From Parapedobacter pyrenivorans_A (GTDB lineage: Bacteria; Bacteroidota; Bacteroidia; Sphingobacteriales; Sphingobacteriaceae), in NCBI RefSeq assembly GCF_041925275.1, contig NZ_JBHEUZ010000015.1:65617-129616 (forward strand): 64,000 nucleotides of DNA, written 5' to 3'. The notes beneath the pieces were generated by a model. That model had not been told where the DNA came from, searched no databases, and worked only from the letters and a program-made list of their open reading frames with translations. Shown here in pieces: positions 52,928 to 62,132 of the stretch. Numbering within the stretch: position 1 is the first letter of the stretch; each line of letters begins with the position of its first letter. The position numbers were made by a program, and so were the translations under genes.

Positions 52928-53062
52928 TGCATGCCTCTGAGCGGTGGACATACGGTGAACTTGTTTTCTTAAGAGGTTATAAACGATGGTTGCGGTAATC
53001 ACTAATCGTAAAAACAGGGAGTGTAAAGAGAATGACGCAGCCCAAAACCAATAATTGTTACG

Positions 53063-53452
53063 ATGAATAAAGCTGGAATTAAAAACACTTGGGTAACACT
53101 CATTTTTATCGCTTTTACACTACTGATATTTAATTCATGTGCAACTTCAATGTCGCCCATGAAATTATACGATACGTTACCTAATCTTACCAAATCAAAG
53201 TTCATTCCGCAGTCACAAGTAGAGAGTTCGATTGCTAAGGGATGCAAATACCTGATTAAAGGAAGAAAATACACTGCACCTATTGGTCTGACCACTAGAG
53301 GTGATCTCAAAAATGGCGCAAGGGGAATTGACGAGTGGGTTAAACTTGACGGAGGAAACGCGTATGTACTCACAAATTATAGTTGGAGCACGGTCGATGA
53401 TTTAGGCTCAACACAATTACAGGTGGAATTTGATACGATGGTATGTCGCTAA
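53063..53452 (+). CDS. Lipoprotein of unknown function
   Basis: 129 residues. Hydrophobic leader and lipobox LIFNSCAT; mature part with KGCKYLIKGRKYTAPIGLTT and DEWVKLDGGNAYVLTNYSWS. Probably an outer-membrane or surface lipoprotein. No family recognised. Confidence 0.65.
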   Translation: MNKAGIKNTWVTLIFIAFTLLIFNSCATSMSPMKLYDTLPNLTKSKFIPQSQVESSIAKGCKYLIKGRKYTAPIGLTTRGDLKNGARGIDEWVKLDGGNAYVLTNYSWSTVDDLGSTQLQVEFDTMVCR

Positions 53453-53542
53453 GGAAGAGAGCCTATTAGCCGCTGCTAGCTAGAAAACTGTAGAGTAATA
53501 TAATAAGATACGCGAAAAAAGCACTTAACCAATTATGAATTG

Positions 53543-53635
53543 ATGAGAAACCCAAAATGGTATCGTGATGAGCTGATACTAGCGCTTGATTTATATTTCA
53601 AGTTAGGGTCGGGGCAAACTCATGCGAGGGGTTAG
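53543..53635 (+). pseudogene. N-terminal remnant of an HNH (McrA-like) endonuclease gene
   Basis: 30 codons: MRNPKWYRDELILALDLYFK then GSGQTHARG and a stop. This is the characteristic opening of HNH restriction endonucleases (RxELILALDLYF...IHARNPE). The rest of the gene is absent. It lies beside the McrBC operon. Confidence 0.6.
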
Positions 53636-53790
53636 CTCTCTTGGAGATCACAACTTATGACCTCCAGCTCTGACAAACAAGGGTTGCGCTACATCTTCTA
53701 GTTACCAAAAAAACAAAATACCAATTTGCAATAGTCAATTTTTCAGACAAAAATTGGCGTTCGAATTTCCGTCGCAGATATGTAGATTAA

Positions 53791-54084
53791 CTACGCGGTA
53801 TGCATAACATGCAACCGTTCTTTAAAAGAATTGGCAATAACAGCTTTGATAAAAGGGGTGGCGTTTTTGAAAGTAGTGTGGGCTTTGACCGTGGGCAGAT
53901 CAAAATCAAGCATCAGCTTGGCGAAACATTCGTCGGCGAACGAATTGGAAACGACATCTACACCATCGAAATCAAGCACGATCAACTTATCTTCCTCGAT
54001 GCCCTTTGCTATTTTTTCACGCACAACGGCACCATCTATCCGGGTGGATAGCTGCTTACCTAGCATTGAAAATAGAATGTGCAT
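53791..54084 (-). CDS. STAS-like protein, DUF4325
   Basis: 97 residues. KLIVLDFDGVDVVSNSFADECFAKLM is the core of the DUF4325 STAS-like family. Last gene of the McrBC-type operon, 43 bp after the GHKL-ATPase gene. STAS/GHKL pairs act as anti-sigma/anti-anti-sigma switches, so this may be the regulatory arm of the defence operon; inference from context. Confidence 0.85.
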   Translation of the reverse strand: MHILFSMLGKQLSTRIDGAVVREKIAKGIEEDKLIVLDFDGVDVVSNSFADECFAKLMLDFDLPTVKAHTTFKNATPFIKAVIANSFKERLHVMHTA

Positions 54085-54127
54085 GTTATACTCTCCTAAT
54101 TATATTGCCACAAATTTACACAAAAAA

Positions 54128-55060
54128 TTACCATAATTCATTATCTTCCCCAAAATACTTATCGATAATAAGCTGATAATCATCCGGCAAAGTATGATTA
54201 GGTGGCATGATAGTTTTGTAATCAACGACAATATCCGTTCGGATACGAAGAGCAACTACTGTACCTGGCCAAGTCGCACCGTCATGGATAACTATACCTG
54301 ACCGATCTAACTCTAAACAATGGTTACCTGAATACAGCAACATTTCGCCCCGATTTTGTGTAATGAATTGAGATGTTGCGTATAGGCCAAAACCAAGGCC
54401 CTTACCACTAGTTATGCCTCGTTGAATACTCATTTCCAAGGCTTGTCGCTCCGTGATATTTAAAAATTCTTTTAGTCCAGACGATTGCAAAGATTCTAAC
54501 ACACCGACACCATTATCGCAGATGATCAACCTGATCTCGCGACGTGACGGAAATACCTGTGCCGCTACCCATCCGAAATCTTGTCCGGAATGGACAAGAA
54601 CGTTATCCATTATCTCATTTAAGCAATAGAACATTAATTGCTTGACCTCCAGTGCTACATTCCCCAGTTGATGAATAATCATTGTCAAATCATCCTGTAA
54701 CCTATAAATTAAGTTATTATCAAAACGAAACAATTCAATAAATTTTCCCGATGCCTTGCGCCTGACGAAGCTCTCTTCATAAGGTACGTCCAAGAGCCTA
54801 AAAAAATTAACCCGGCTGGCATAATCGTTTTGGCCGACCACTTGAATACCCACAGTTACGCCTCTATGACGAAGATGATGAACCATGGAGACAATTACCA
54901 AGAGATGATCTGCGTGCACAAACAAATTTTGCGCAGAAAAATCTAATATTAAATTGACTGTATCGTGTGTTTGGAGCTCGTGTACTCCGTCAAATAAAGA
55001 TACCAGCGCCCAATGATTGTCTATTTTTTCGAGTTCTATTTTTATTGTATTTACTGACAT
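54128..55060 (-). CDS. GHKL-type ATPase with STAS-like N-terminus
   Basis: 310 residues. N-terminal part (about 30-95, VNLILDFSAQNLFVHADHLL) resembles a STAS fold. The ATPase domain has N box CLNEIMDNVLVHSG (148-158), DNGVGV (182-187) and GKGLGFGLYATS (219-230). No phosphoacceptor histidine region, so it is not a classic sensor kinase. Partner of the DUF4325 protein downstream. Fourth-to-third position in an operon with McrB and DUF2357 genes, 85 bp after the latter. Confidence 0.85.
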   Translation of the reverse strand: MSVNTIKIELEKIDNHWALVSLFDGVHELQTHDTVNLILDFSAQNLFVHADHLLVIVSMVHHLRHRGVTVGIQVVGQNDYASRVNFFRLLDVPYEESFVRRKASGKFIELFRFDNNLIYRLQDDLTMIIHQLGNVALEVKQLMFYCLNEIMDNVLVHSGQDFGWVAAQVFPSRREIRLIICDNGVGVLESLQSSGLKEFLNITERQALEMSIQRGITSGKGLGFGLYATSQFITQNRGEMLLYSGNHCLELDRSGIVIHDGATWPGTVVALRIRTDIVVDYKTIMPPNHTLPDDYQLIIDKYFGEDNELW

Positions 55061-55145
55061 ATCAGCTACTATTTGATTAAGCTACAGAGTAGACCCCACA
55101 ATAAAAGTCATTGAACGAGCGAATAAATCACCGGATACTATAAAA

Positions 55146-57410
55146 TTATGCGGTCGTATTTTCCATTAATTCAGCTAACGTAATACTAAACGGAACCGCT
55201 GCCTCCCTGCCCTTTTGATACCCTTTTAGTCTGCGAACATCCCATTGATAAATGACAGGAATATCTAATATGGGCTTAATGTTAAAAACAAGATATTGAA
55301 ATTGACTGGGACGGCTAGGATACTCATGCTCGACCAACCGTTTGTTACTAAATATGCAAGGTCCTTCCCCTTCAATCTCGAAAAAGAGGTTGCTTACTTT
55401 GTTATTAGGCCCATGTAACAAAAGCAACTTAGCTCCCATAATAGCGGGATTAAAGACGTTTTCGCTACCCCGGCCTTCTAATCGCAAATTATACAACAGT
55501 TTCTCTTGAATCCATGCCAGTTGAACGTCCGTTTTGTAATATGCAACTAACACGTAAACGTCTTGCGGCGGAATCATTCGGTCACTGTTACTGAAGGTCG
55601 GATACCATCCGCGGTAGGGCGTAGGACACGTCTCTCGAAAGGTATCGTAAACTCTATGAGCTAAACGCGCTTGTTGAGATGCTCTGTTACCAAGATGATC
55701 AATAACCTCAACGATAAACTGCTTAAACGAGCGTAACCCGCTTTGATCTGATGAGGGGCGGATATGAAATGCACCTAATCCGGGCAAAAGCTCGTGATAC
55801 CCGACTTGACGATAATTTTGATTGCCCGGATATAAGATGTAAGCCCCTGCTGTTCGGCGGATGGCATCACGATAGGCATGCATTTTCAAAAGGTCGACTC
55901 TTTTGTAGTCGAGTTGCTTTGGTGGTAACTCAACTTCTGGAGCGCGATCGAAAAGTTCTGAGATCGCTTCTACCTTATACTTGGCGTCGAAATGGAGATG
56001 GACCATAAGCTCGGCCTCCTCGGCTTCTTTTGCCGATAATTCGGCTGGCCAAACACTTAATGTATAATCGGGCCGCATAGGCAATGTCCAACTTCCGCCT
56101 TGCGGGTAAGCAGAAGAGCCCGAAAAAGAGCGGTTATATGAATATTCAACACGCAGTTTACGTCCTCTTACTTCGTGCACGCCTGATAAGCCAATATGCC
56201 TACCTGCCTTTAATTGCAGATGCATGCCATCGGTTGTGGGTACAATCAGCCGTTGTATATCGACATCGTCAAGCTGAAATATATCTTGAAAAATCACAAG
56301 TAACTTGAAAAATAGCCAATATTCGTATAACGTAGCTACATCGCGTTTACCAGCTTCGTAAACATCATCTCCACCCTGCCAAATGAGCTTGGCGGCTAAA
56401 TCAAACATATGCCACACACGGGTGATTTCACGATAGCCTTCCTTACGTTGTAGAACAGGACTATTTAGCTTGATTTGTTCAAGTTTGCCGATTTGACGAA
56501 AGAATGAGTGACTTAGCCATTGTTCCAATCGAGTAATCAGTGCATTGGCCTCTAAGGCGGTCTGGCTTGCTACGGGTGCATAGCGTGCAACGTCTTGAGC
56601 AAACTGTGTAAAAGCCATGAGCACGTGTTTAATGAAACGATTCTCTGGCGTATCAAAAATCTCTTGCCGGCATTTTTGAGTGATATGCAATGGCACGGAC
56701 TCGATGTGACCACGCAACTGATGATGCGCTGGCAGCTGGCCTCTGTTTGACGAACCTGCAATTTGCCGGACAATACCCGAAGTAATGCGTTTGACTCGGC
56801 GTATGTCGGTGTGCTGATAATCGTCTTTCCACGTGCTAGTTGGCGCCTGTAATATACGATGAATTGCATCTTGAAATTCGGGGGCTTCTACCATGGATCG
56901 TACAAAGGCAAAGCGCTGATACAGGGTCTTAGCATCTGTGGAAAAGTTAGAAATAAGCTGCTGAGACACTGGCGAATTATGATGTAAAAGAAGCTCTGTG
57001 CAGTATTCGGTGATATCTGCCAACATGGCTCGATACTCCGTAAGATAGTCTGTTTTTGATGAGCGCACTTCTACCGTGATAGTGCCAATTCTGCTGGGGT
57101 TATCGCGGTGCTCTACAGTTAATTGAAGTCTTCCGACATAGGTATTGGGGACTATGCGCCCACTGTGTGGGTACACTATAGATGGCTGAATAATTCGGTT
57201 TAAGCGAGAGTTGATAAGTATTTCATAGCTAGAATCATCGATTTCGTACTCGTAAGAATAGCCTTCTTTCAATTGATAGGGAGAAATTCCGTCCTCTTCG
57301 GGATAGATATAGCGAATACTATCCGGATCTGATGATAACGAATAAATCCGAATGGTAACCGAAGTATCCTTGCTTATAGGAACGATAATATTTGACGGCT
57401 GAGCTGCCAT
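55146..57410 (-). CDS. DUF2357 McrC-like nuclease subunit
   Basis: 754 residues. Long helical N-terminal part, then PENRFIKHVLMAFTQFA, YEYWLFFKLLVIFQDIF typical of DUF2357, and the C-terminal PD-(D/E)xK site with MRPDYTLSVWP ... HLHFDAKYKVE (catalytic D and D-x-K near residue 472). It cuts DNA when activated by the McrB-type motor encoded 8 bp upstream. Family assignment is strong. Confidence 0.9.
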   Translation of the reverse strand: MAAQPSNIIVPISKDTSVTIRIYSLSSDPDSIRYIYPEEDGISPYQLKEGYSYEYEIDDSSYEILINSRLNRIIQPSIVYPHSGRIVPNTYVGRLQLTVEHRDNPSRIGTITVEVRSSKTDYLTEYRAMLADITEYCTELLLHHNSPVSQQLISNFSTDAKTLYQRFAFVRSMVEAPEFQDAIHRILQAPTSTWKDDYQHTDIRRVKRITSGIVRQIAGSSNRGQLPAHHQLRGHIESVPLHITQKCRQEIFDTPENRFIKHVLMAFTQFAQDVARYAPVASQTALEANALITRLEQWLSHSFFRQIGKLEQIKLNSPVLQRKEGYREITRVWHMFDLAAKLIWQGGDDVYEAGKRDVATLYEYWLFFKLLVIFQDIFQLDDVDIQRLIVPTTDGMHLQLKAGRHIGLSGVHEVRGRKLRVEYSYNRSFSGSSAYPQGGSWTLPMRPDYTLSVWPAELSAKEAEEAELMVHLHFDAKYKVEAISELFDRAPEVELPPKQLDYKRVDLLKMHAYRDAIRRTAGAYILYPGNQNYRQVGYHELLPGLGAFHIRPSSDQSGLRSFKQFIVEVIDHLGNRASQQARLAHRVYDTFRETCPTPYRGWYPTFSNSDRMIPPQDVYVLVAYYKTDVQLAWIQEKLLYNLRLEGRGSENVFNPAIMGAKLLLLHGPNNKVSNLFFEIEGEGPCIFSNKRLVEHEYPSRPSQFQYLVFNIKPILDIPVIYQWDVRRLKGYQKGREAAVPFSITLAELMENTTA

Positions 57411-57418
57411 ATATAGTA

Positions 57419-59299
57419 TTATGCTTCTGCGAAGCTAGTGAAACCGTCTCTTTCAGCGTGCTGATACATTCTCCTTAACTTTTCAAACGAGACCGGGAAA
57501 CGGATATAATCCGCCTCGATGTCTTTCGTTTCGATAGTGACATCCTTAGTTTCGGCCCTTTCGTGCAAACACAATTTCGCCAAAACAGCGAGTGGACCAG
57601 AGAGCTTCCGTTTTGAGCCATGTAGTTTAGGCAGGAGCTTTTGAACAATAGCGATATCTATCGCGATGTCGATGGCTTTCTCGCCATAATCTTCTTCCAT
57701 CCCGAGAACACGGTCTACCAACCGATATACTTCCATAATCGTTCGATAGCCAAACTCTGCGCCTATGGGTTTTAGTTCATTAAAGAATCGAGTCAAAAAT
57801 GTATTAACCTTCTCCTTGTAAAGATCGGTCTCAATTGCCCTAGCCGTTTGAGTTAAAAAGCTCTGTGCCATATCGCTTCCTAGAAAATCAATAGCAATCG
57901 GCCTTTCAATAACTTTCTGGTCCAAAAAATTGGCAAGCTCAGCCTCACTAACCTGAAACTCGATGACGTTTGCCCGATCTAGCACTTTGGGACTAAACAT
58001 ATATGTCGTTTCATCTACGTTTACCGTCCCGATTAAATATAAATTTGGAGAAAGTGTGACTGAGGGCGGTATGCCACTAATAGCGGTATTACCACTATGC
58101 AGCGTGATCTTATCCCCCGATTCCATAACACTCAAAAAGTCCGCGAAATACCGCTCTACATGGCTGAGATTCATTTCATCTAATATGAGAAAGTATGGTT
58201 TTTCTGGATGTTTCTCTGCTTCGATGATTAATTGCAAAGCGCAATTATCGGGTTTAACATATTCTTCGCTGTTGAGCGCGTTTGGAAATCCTAATAGTGG
58301 TTCCCGATTACCCCAGTCGGCACCCACTGGTACAATACAGTATTGATTAGGCTCGTTGACGATCCACTTCGCAAAGGAAGTAGCTAACTTGGTTTTTCCA
58401 GATCCGGCCAACCCGGTAAGGATTAGAAAACGTTTGGCTTGTAAAGAGGCAATAAAGCGCTTAATTGTCGCATTTGAAAAGATGAGATTTGCCTCCTTCG
58501 TAGCCTGAGAGAAGCTGGTCCACGTAAACGGTTTTTGTGACATATCAATTGTCTTTTCTTCTTGTTTATCACCTAGGTCTATCGACTTATAAAAGTCGAT
58601 AAGCTGGTTCAAATCGTTATTAGCCTCGCTTTCTGATACGTTAACCCGTTTTCCGTCAGATGTAACGTTATAAGCTTTGTACACATGGGAAGTGCCATAC
58701 CTCTTTGGCTGTTCTTTGAAATTTTTAACGAAATATTCTTCAATAGATTCGCTATCCACGGGCCAATCATATCTAGGAGAATCCGTTTCACTAACGCCAT
58801 ATGCTAACAACAATAAATCCTTGTCTTTATAATACAGGTAGACGGGATACAAACTACCAGAAGAAACGCTTTGTCCCTCTCTTAAAAATGCAATCCAGGG
58901 GATATTGGCTCTTGCACCCTGACCAAAACTAACTTTGACTGCAATATTTCTAAAGCTTTTTGGATAATTATCTACTTTCAAGTTTACAACTGGGTCGTTC
59001 GCTTGCTTCAAAAACTTATCAAGAAAGAAGAAAAACTGTTTCGGTTCGATAACAAATCCGTGGGTACGAAGCAGTTTAAAACATTCCGTGCCTTCGCCCC
59101 CTCGAAAGGCGGGACGATTCAGTTCTATTCCGTTGGCAAACTTGTTTGCCAAAGAAACCACAAGTTTAGGTGGGTATTCCTTCCCATTATATATGAGGTC
59201 ATAATATAGCGATTGGGCATCGCTTGGGGCACCTTTGTCATCTATCTCTTTGATCGCTTCCAACAAGTGTTTCTTCTTGATATTCTTCGGAATCTCCAT
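57419..59299 (-). CDS. mcrB: McrB-type AAA+ motor with ScoMcrA-like head
   Basis: 626 residues from ATG 59299; the ATG at 59323 would overlap the likely -7 element. Residues 1-85 (KKKHLLEAIKEIDDKGAPSD, FRGGEGTECFKLLRTHGF) resemble the N-terminal head domain of ScoMcrA; next a MrcB_N/DUF3578-like region (IPWIAFLREGQSVSSGSLYP, VYLYYKDKDLLLLAYG), then the AAA+ core: Walker A GLAGSGKTKL (about 292), Walker B LILDEMNLSHVERYF (about 370), and GTVNVDETT (about 422) in place of the usual MNxxDR. Type IV restriction of modified DNA is the expected role. Confidence 0.9.
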   Translation of the reverse strand: MEIPKNIKKKHLLEAIKEIDDKGAPSDAQSLYYDLIYNGKEYPPKLVVSLANKFANGIELNRPAFRGGEGTECFKLLRTHGFVIEPKQFFFFLDKFLKQANDPVVNLKVDNYPKSFRNIAVKVSFGQGARANIPWIAFLREGQSVSSGSLYPVYLYYKDKDLLLLAYGVSETDSPRYDWPVDSESIEEYFVKNFKEQPKRYGTSHVYKAYNVTSDGKRVNVSESEANNDLNQLIDFYKSIDLGDKQEEKTIDMSQKPFTWTSFSQATKEANLIFSNATIKRFIASLQAKRFLILTGLAGSGKTKLATSFAKWIVNEPNQYCIVPVGADWGNREPLLGFPNALNSEEYVKPDNCALQLIIEAEKHPEKPYFLILDEMNLSHVERYFADFLSVMESGDKITLHSGNTAISGIPPSVTLSPNLYLIGTVNVDETTYMFSPKVLDRANVIEFQVSEAELANFLDQKVIERPIAIDFLGSDMAQSFLTQTARAIETDLYKEKVNTFLTRFFNELKPIGAEFGYRTIMEVYRLVDRVLGMEEDYGEKAIDIAIDIAIVQKLLPKLHGSKRKLSGPLAVLAKLCLHERAETKDVTIETKDIEADYIRFPVSFEKLRRMYQHAERDGFTSFAEA

Positions 59300-59327
59300 A
59301 AGTATGGCATTAGCGTTAGTCAATTCT

Positions 59328-59335
59328 CAAATTTA
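59328..59335 (-). promoter_or_regulatory. -7 element of the McrBC-type operon
   Basis: Minus strand TAAATTTG fits TAnnTTTG. A transcript would start near 59322, which excludes ATG 59323 and supports ATG 59299. Confidence 0.5.
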
Positions 59336-59368
59336 AGCATAAAATTTTGGCCCATTCAGCACATCTTA

Positions 59369-59617
59369 TAAGAAATTGGCAACGGAACCCTAAAAGTAGG
59401 CACGGGTCACAGTTGGATATCGTCTTTTGCTGAAACGTATAACGGCAGCTTGCCGACAGACAGACGCGCCATTGCTAACGAGGTGATAAAAAGATTCTTC
59501 GAAGGTAGTGCGATTTCTGCAATATATCGTTGGCCTCAAATCTACTTCGCTTTGCGTGGTATGGAAGTAGATTACAGAAGCTCGCTCGTAAAGTTAGTAA
59601 AAAGTTTATATTTTTGA
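59369..59617 (+). pseudogene. C-terminal fragment of an unknown gene
   Basis: Open frame after a TAA: EIGNGTLKVGTGHSWISSFA, ETYNGSLPTDRRAIANEV, IKRFFEGSAISAIYRW ... to TGA at 59615. Protein-like composition, no start. Family not recognised. Confidence 0.4.
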
Positions 59618-59635
59618 CCATACCTCACTAACGCT

Positions 59636-59836
59636 ATGCTCATCGTTACCGGTGTCTTCATCATCTAACACGCCAAGATACTGACCTGCCAGCGCAGCAG
59701 CACCAAGCACCTACCGCTGAAATGGGAATTATCGCTCGAAGAACATGCCGGCACCAAATGGGTAACCGCAGGTGAGCTTGACCAATACGACTGGGCACCT
59801 GCCGATGTGCCGATTGTTGAACAACTCAAATTGTAG
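59636..59836 (+). pseudogene. Decayed NUDIX (MutT-like) hydrolase gene
   Basis: MLIVTGVFII, an in-frame TAA at codon 11, then HAKILTCQRSSSTKHLPLKW-E, typical of the start of MutT-type 8-oxo-dGTP hydrolases. The Nudix box (GxxxxxExxxxREUxEE) that should follow is missing, and the frame jumps to the usual C-terminal end HAGTKWVTAGELDQYDWAP, ADVPIVEQLKL. About 65 residues are deleted in frame. Confidence 0.8.
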
Positions 59837-60063
59837 TGCAGACGAGTCTGCAGTTAGGATTTCGTCTTCAACGAGCCACTGAAATTCTCATTGTCTGCTT
59901 GTAATAATTTCGCAACAGGTTGTTGCGAAAATGAGGAAGGCCTCGGCTTCTCTACCATCTGTTTAATTATTCGTGTATCGAGAAGCAACCGGAGCAATCG
60001 CTGATCGATGTATGGAAATCAACTGGTTTTTTCATCATGATGATAGATAAACCTTAAAATATT

Positions 60064-60552
60064 ATGGCTGAATTGATCGACGGACGGAGGCTGCAACCCA
60101 GGGTTGACCTCACGGCAATGGTAGATCTGGCTTTCTTGCTGATCACCTTCTTTATGCTTACCACCAACCTCAACAAGCAGCAAGCGCTCGATGTGGCAAT
60201 GCCCGACATCACAGACTCGACTGACTTCTTCCCGCTGGCAGATAACCGTACAGTAACCCTGCTGCTCGGAGAGGGTGGCCGTGTAGACTGGTATTGGGGC
60301 TTGCTGGACAAACCGCTGGAAGGGCCACACTCGACCGTTATGGGCAAAGGCGGCATTCGGCAGGTGCTGCTGCAGAAGAAAGATGACGTGCCGAAACTGA
60401 CCGAGGGGGGCAAAGGGCTCATCGTGGTGATACGGCCCAGCGCACGGGCAGCATACGCCAGCTTGGTAGATATATTGGATGAAATGCAGATCTGTGGCAT
60501 CAACCAGTATATGATCGGCGAAATAAGTCCGGAAGAGGAGGCGATGCTTTGA
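60064..60552 (+). CDS. exbD: Orphan ExbD/TolR-family protein
   Basis: 162 residues. PRVDLTAMVDLAFLLITFFM is the ExbD/TolR membrane helix with its essential Asp; the periplasmic part follows (VTLLLGEGGRVDWYWG, LIVVIRPSARAAYASLVDIL). ExbD couples the proton gradient to TonB together with ExbB, but no exbB or tonB is nearby. GC-rich compared with its surroundings, so it looks like a relocated chromosomal gene. Confidence 0.9.
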   Translation: MAELIDGRRLQPRVDLTAMVDLAFLLITFFMLTTNLNKQQALDVAMPDITDSTDFFPLADNRTVTLLLGEGGRVDWYWGLLDKPLEGPHSTVMGKGGIRQVLLQKKDDVPKLTEGGKGLIVVIRPSARAAYASLVDILDEMQICGINQYMIGEISPEEEAML

Positions 60553-60652
60553 AGTGCGCTGCTCGGCACTGGAAAACCGGGTGTTCGTCACAATGATTTG
60601 GGCGCTCGTCACAAAAAAATCTAGTGTTATAAAAAATATCATATAGTAGGCT

Positions 60653-60682
60653 GTAATTCGGCAAAGTGGAGGAAAGTGGGAA
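60653..60682 (+). repeat. 30-bp direct repeat, left copy
   Basis: GTAATTCGGCAAAGTGGAGG plus AAAGTGGGAA; matches 63167-63196 with two mismatches. The pair encloses DUF1016 copies 2 and 3. Confidence 0.88.
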
Positions 60683-60816
60683 GGAAGTGCGGTTTTTGAA
60701 CGGGGTTTTGATGGTAAGGTGGGAGGTTGGTGAAAGATTTTACTTTTACAAGAGGTTAAAAGATACAGTTGTGGGAAAAATAGAATAAAATTGCGGGAAA
60801 TGTTTTGCTAAAAATA

Positions 60817-60847
60817 TTTGCATTTCAGTTGTTAAGATGTATCTTTG
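60817..60847 (+). promoter_or_regulatory. Bacteroidota promoter of DUF1016 copy 2
   Basis: TTTG at 60817-60820, exactly 19 bp, TATCTTTG at 60840-60847; 26 bp before the start codon. Confidence 0.8.
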
Positions 60848-60873
60848 TCATATAACCAAATGGCAACCTACAC

Positions 60874-61899
60874 ATGGGAAAAATAGCATTTACCAATCAG
60901 GAAAATCAGTTTATAGCCGAAATCAAAGAGCGTGTACGGAAGGCTCAATACGAAGCCTTGAAAGTGGTGAACACGGAATTGATCAGCTTGTACTGGGATA
61001 TCGGAAAGGATATTTCTGAAAAGCAAAAAGAAGGCTGGGGCAAAGGTGTAGTGCCGAGATTATCCAAAGAATTGCAGGAAGAGTTCCCTGGCATAGGTGG
61101 TTTCTCTGTAGGAAACCTTTGGCTAATGGCCCAATTCTATAATGAGTATCAGTCCGATATAAATCTCGCACCAATGGTACGAGAAATTAGCTGGAGTAAG
61201 CATATCGTTATTCTAAAAAGATGCAAGGAACCACAGGAACGCCTATTCTATACGCAAGCCACGAAAAAATTTGGTTGGACGAAAGACGTGTTGACTAACC
61301 AGATTGAAAACAAAACCTTTGAACGGTACTTGCTCAATCAAACCAACTGGGAAAATACGTTGCCAGGTGTTACAAAAAAGAACGCTACGTTAGCTATAAA
61401 AGACCATTACACTTTCCAGTTTCTAAACCTTTCGGACGAACATGGCGAAGCGGAACTTGAACAGGCATTGGTGAAGAATATCCGTGGCTTTCTCCTTGAA
61501 ATGGGCGGAGACTTTACATTCGTGGGAAATCAATACCGCCTAATGGTTAATGATAAGGAATTCTTTATAGACTTACTACTGTTCCATCGAAAGCTACAAA
61601 GCCTTGTGGCAATTGAATTAAAAATAGGTGAGTTCCTCCCCGAATACAAGGGCAAAATGGAATTCTACTTATCAATCTTGAATGACAAAGTCCGATTGCC
61701 ACATGAAAATGAGGCTATCGGCATCATCATCTGTAAATCGAAAGACAGAACGATTGTAGAATATTCACTCAAAACATCAACCTTGCCCATTGGTGTAGCG
61801 ACATATAGCACTTCAAAATCACTACCGAAGGAGTATAAAAAGCTGTTGCCAAGTGCCAAAGAAATTGAAGAGAAATTAATGGGGTTTTTCGAGAGTTAA
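60874..61899 (+). CDS. DUF1016 PD-(D/E)xK nuclease, copy 2, intact
   Basis: 341 residues. N-terminal domain (LISLYWDIGKDISEKQKEG, VVPRLSKELQEEFPGIGGFS), ISWSKH near 105-110, TKKFGWTKDVLTNQIENKTF, and nuclease domain EFFIDLLLFHRKLQSLVAIELK. It belongs to a different branch from copy 1. A 21-bp near-palindrome lies in the same relative place. Confidence 0.92.
   Translation: MGKIAFTNQENQFIAEIKERVRKAQYEALKVVNTELISLYWDIGKDISEKQKEGWGKGVVPRLSKELQEEFPGIGGFSVGNLWLMAQFYNEYQSDINLAPMVREISWSKHIVILKRCKEPQERLFYTQATKKFGWTKDVLTNQIENKTFERYLLNQTNWENTLPGVTKKNATLAIKDHYTFQFLNLSDEHGEAELEQALVKNIRGFLLEMGGDFTFVGNQYRLMVNDKEFFIDLLLFHRKLQSLVAIELKIGEFLPEYKGKMEFYLSILNDKVRLPHENEAIGIIICKSKDRTIVEYSLKTSTLPIGVATYSTSKSLPKEYKKLLPSAKEIEEKLMGFFES
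61164..61184. repeat. Near-perfect palindrome inside DUF1016 copy 2
   Basis: TCTCGCACCA A TGGTACGAGA: 9 of 10 arm pairs match. It ends 7 bp before the TGG of the W-S-K segment. Confidence 0.75.
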
Positions 61900-62132
61900 A
61901 GAAATTCACTAACGTCGCCTTCGCGACCGGTTTTCTCGGGGTCATTTGTTTCGCGGATAGAGCTGCCCAAATACGGTCTTACCTTGCTAACAACGAATTG
62001 CTCAAATGTTTGCCCCGGAGCGTAGTCATCAATAAAGTTGACAATGGGTTCGGATTGAAGTGTGCGCATAATCGGCTGTATTTTGAGGGCAAAGGTAACC
62101 ATATAGGTGGGGAGTTTGAGCAAAATGGCCAA
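61896..62132 (-). CDS. Short ORF, probably a gene fragment
   Basis: 78 codons, clearest from about MRTLQSEPIVNFIDDYAPGQ to the end (TFEQFVVSKVRPYLGSSIRE). Its 5' part overlaps the start of the DUF1016 copy 3 remnant, so the gene was probably cut there. Family not recognised. Confidence 0.35.
   Translation of the reverse strand: MAILLKLPTYMVTFALKIQPIMRTLQSEPIVNFIDDYAPGQTFEQFVVSKVRPYLGSSIRETNDPEKTGREGDVSEFL

Noticed and set aside
61998..62105. N-terminal extension of DUF1016 copy 3 from a TTG
   Set aside because: This part is antisense to another frame and lacks DUF1016_N similarity, which starts only at about 62106.
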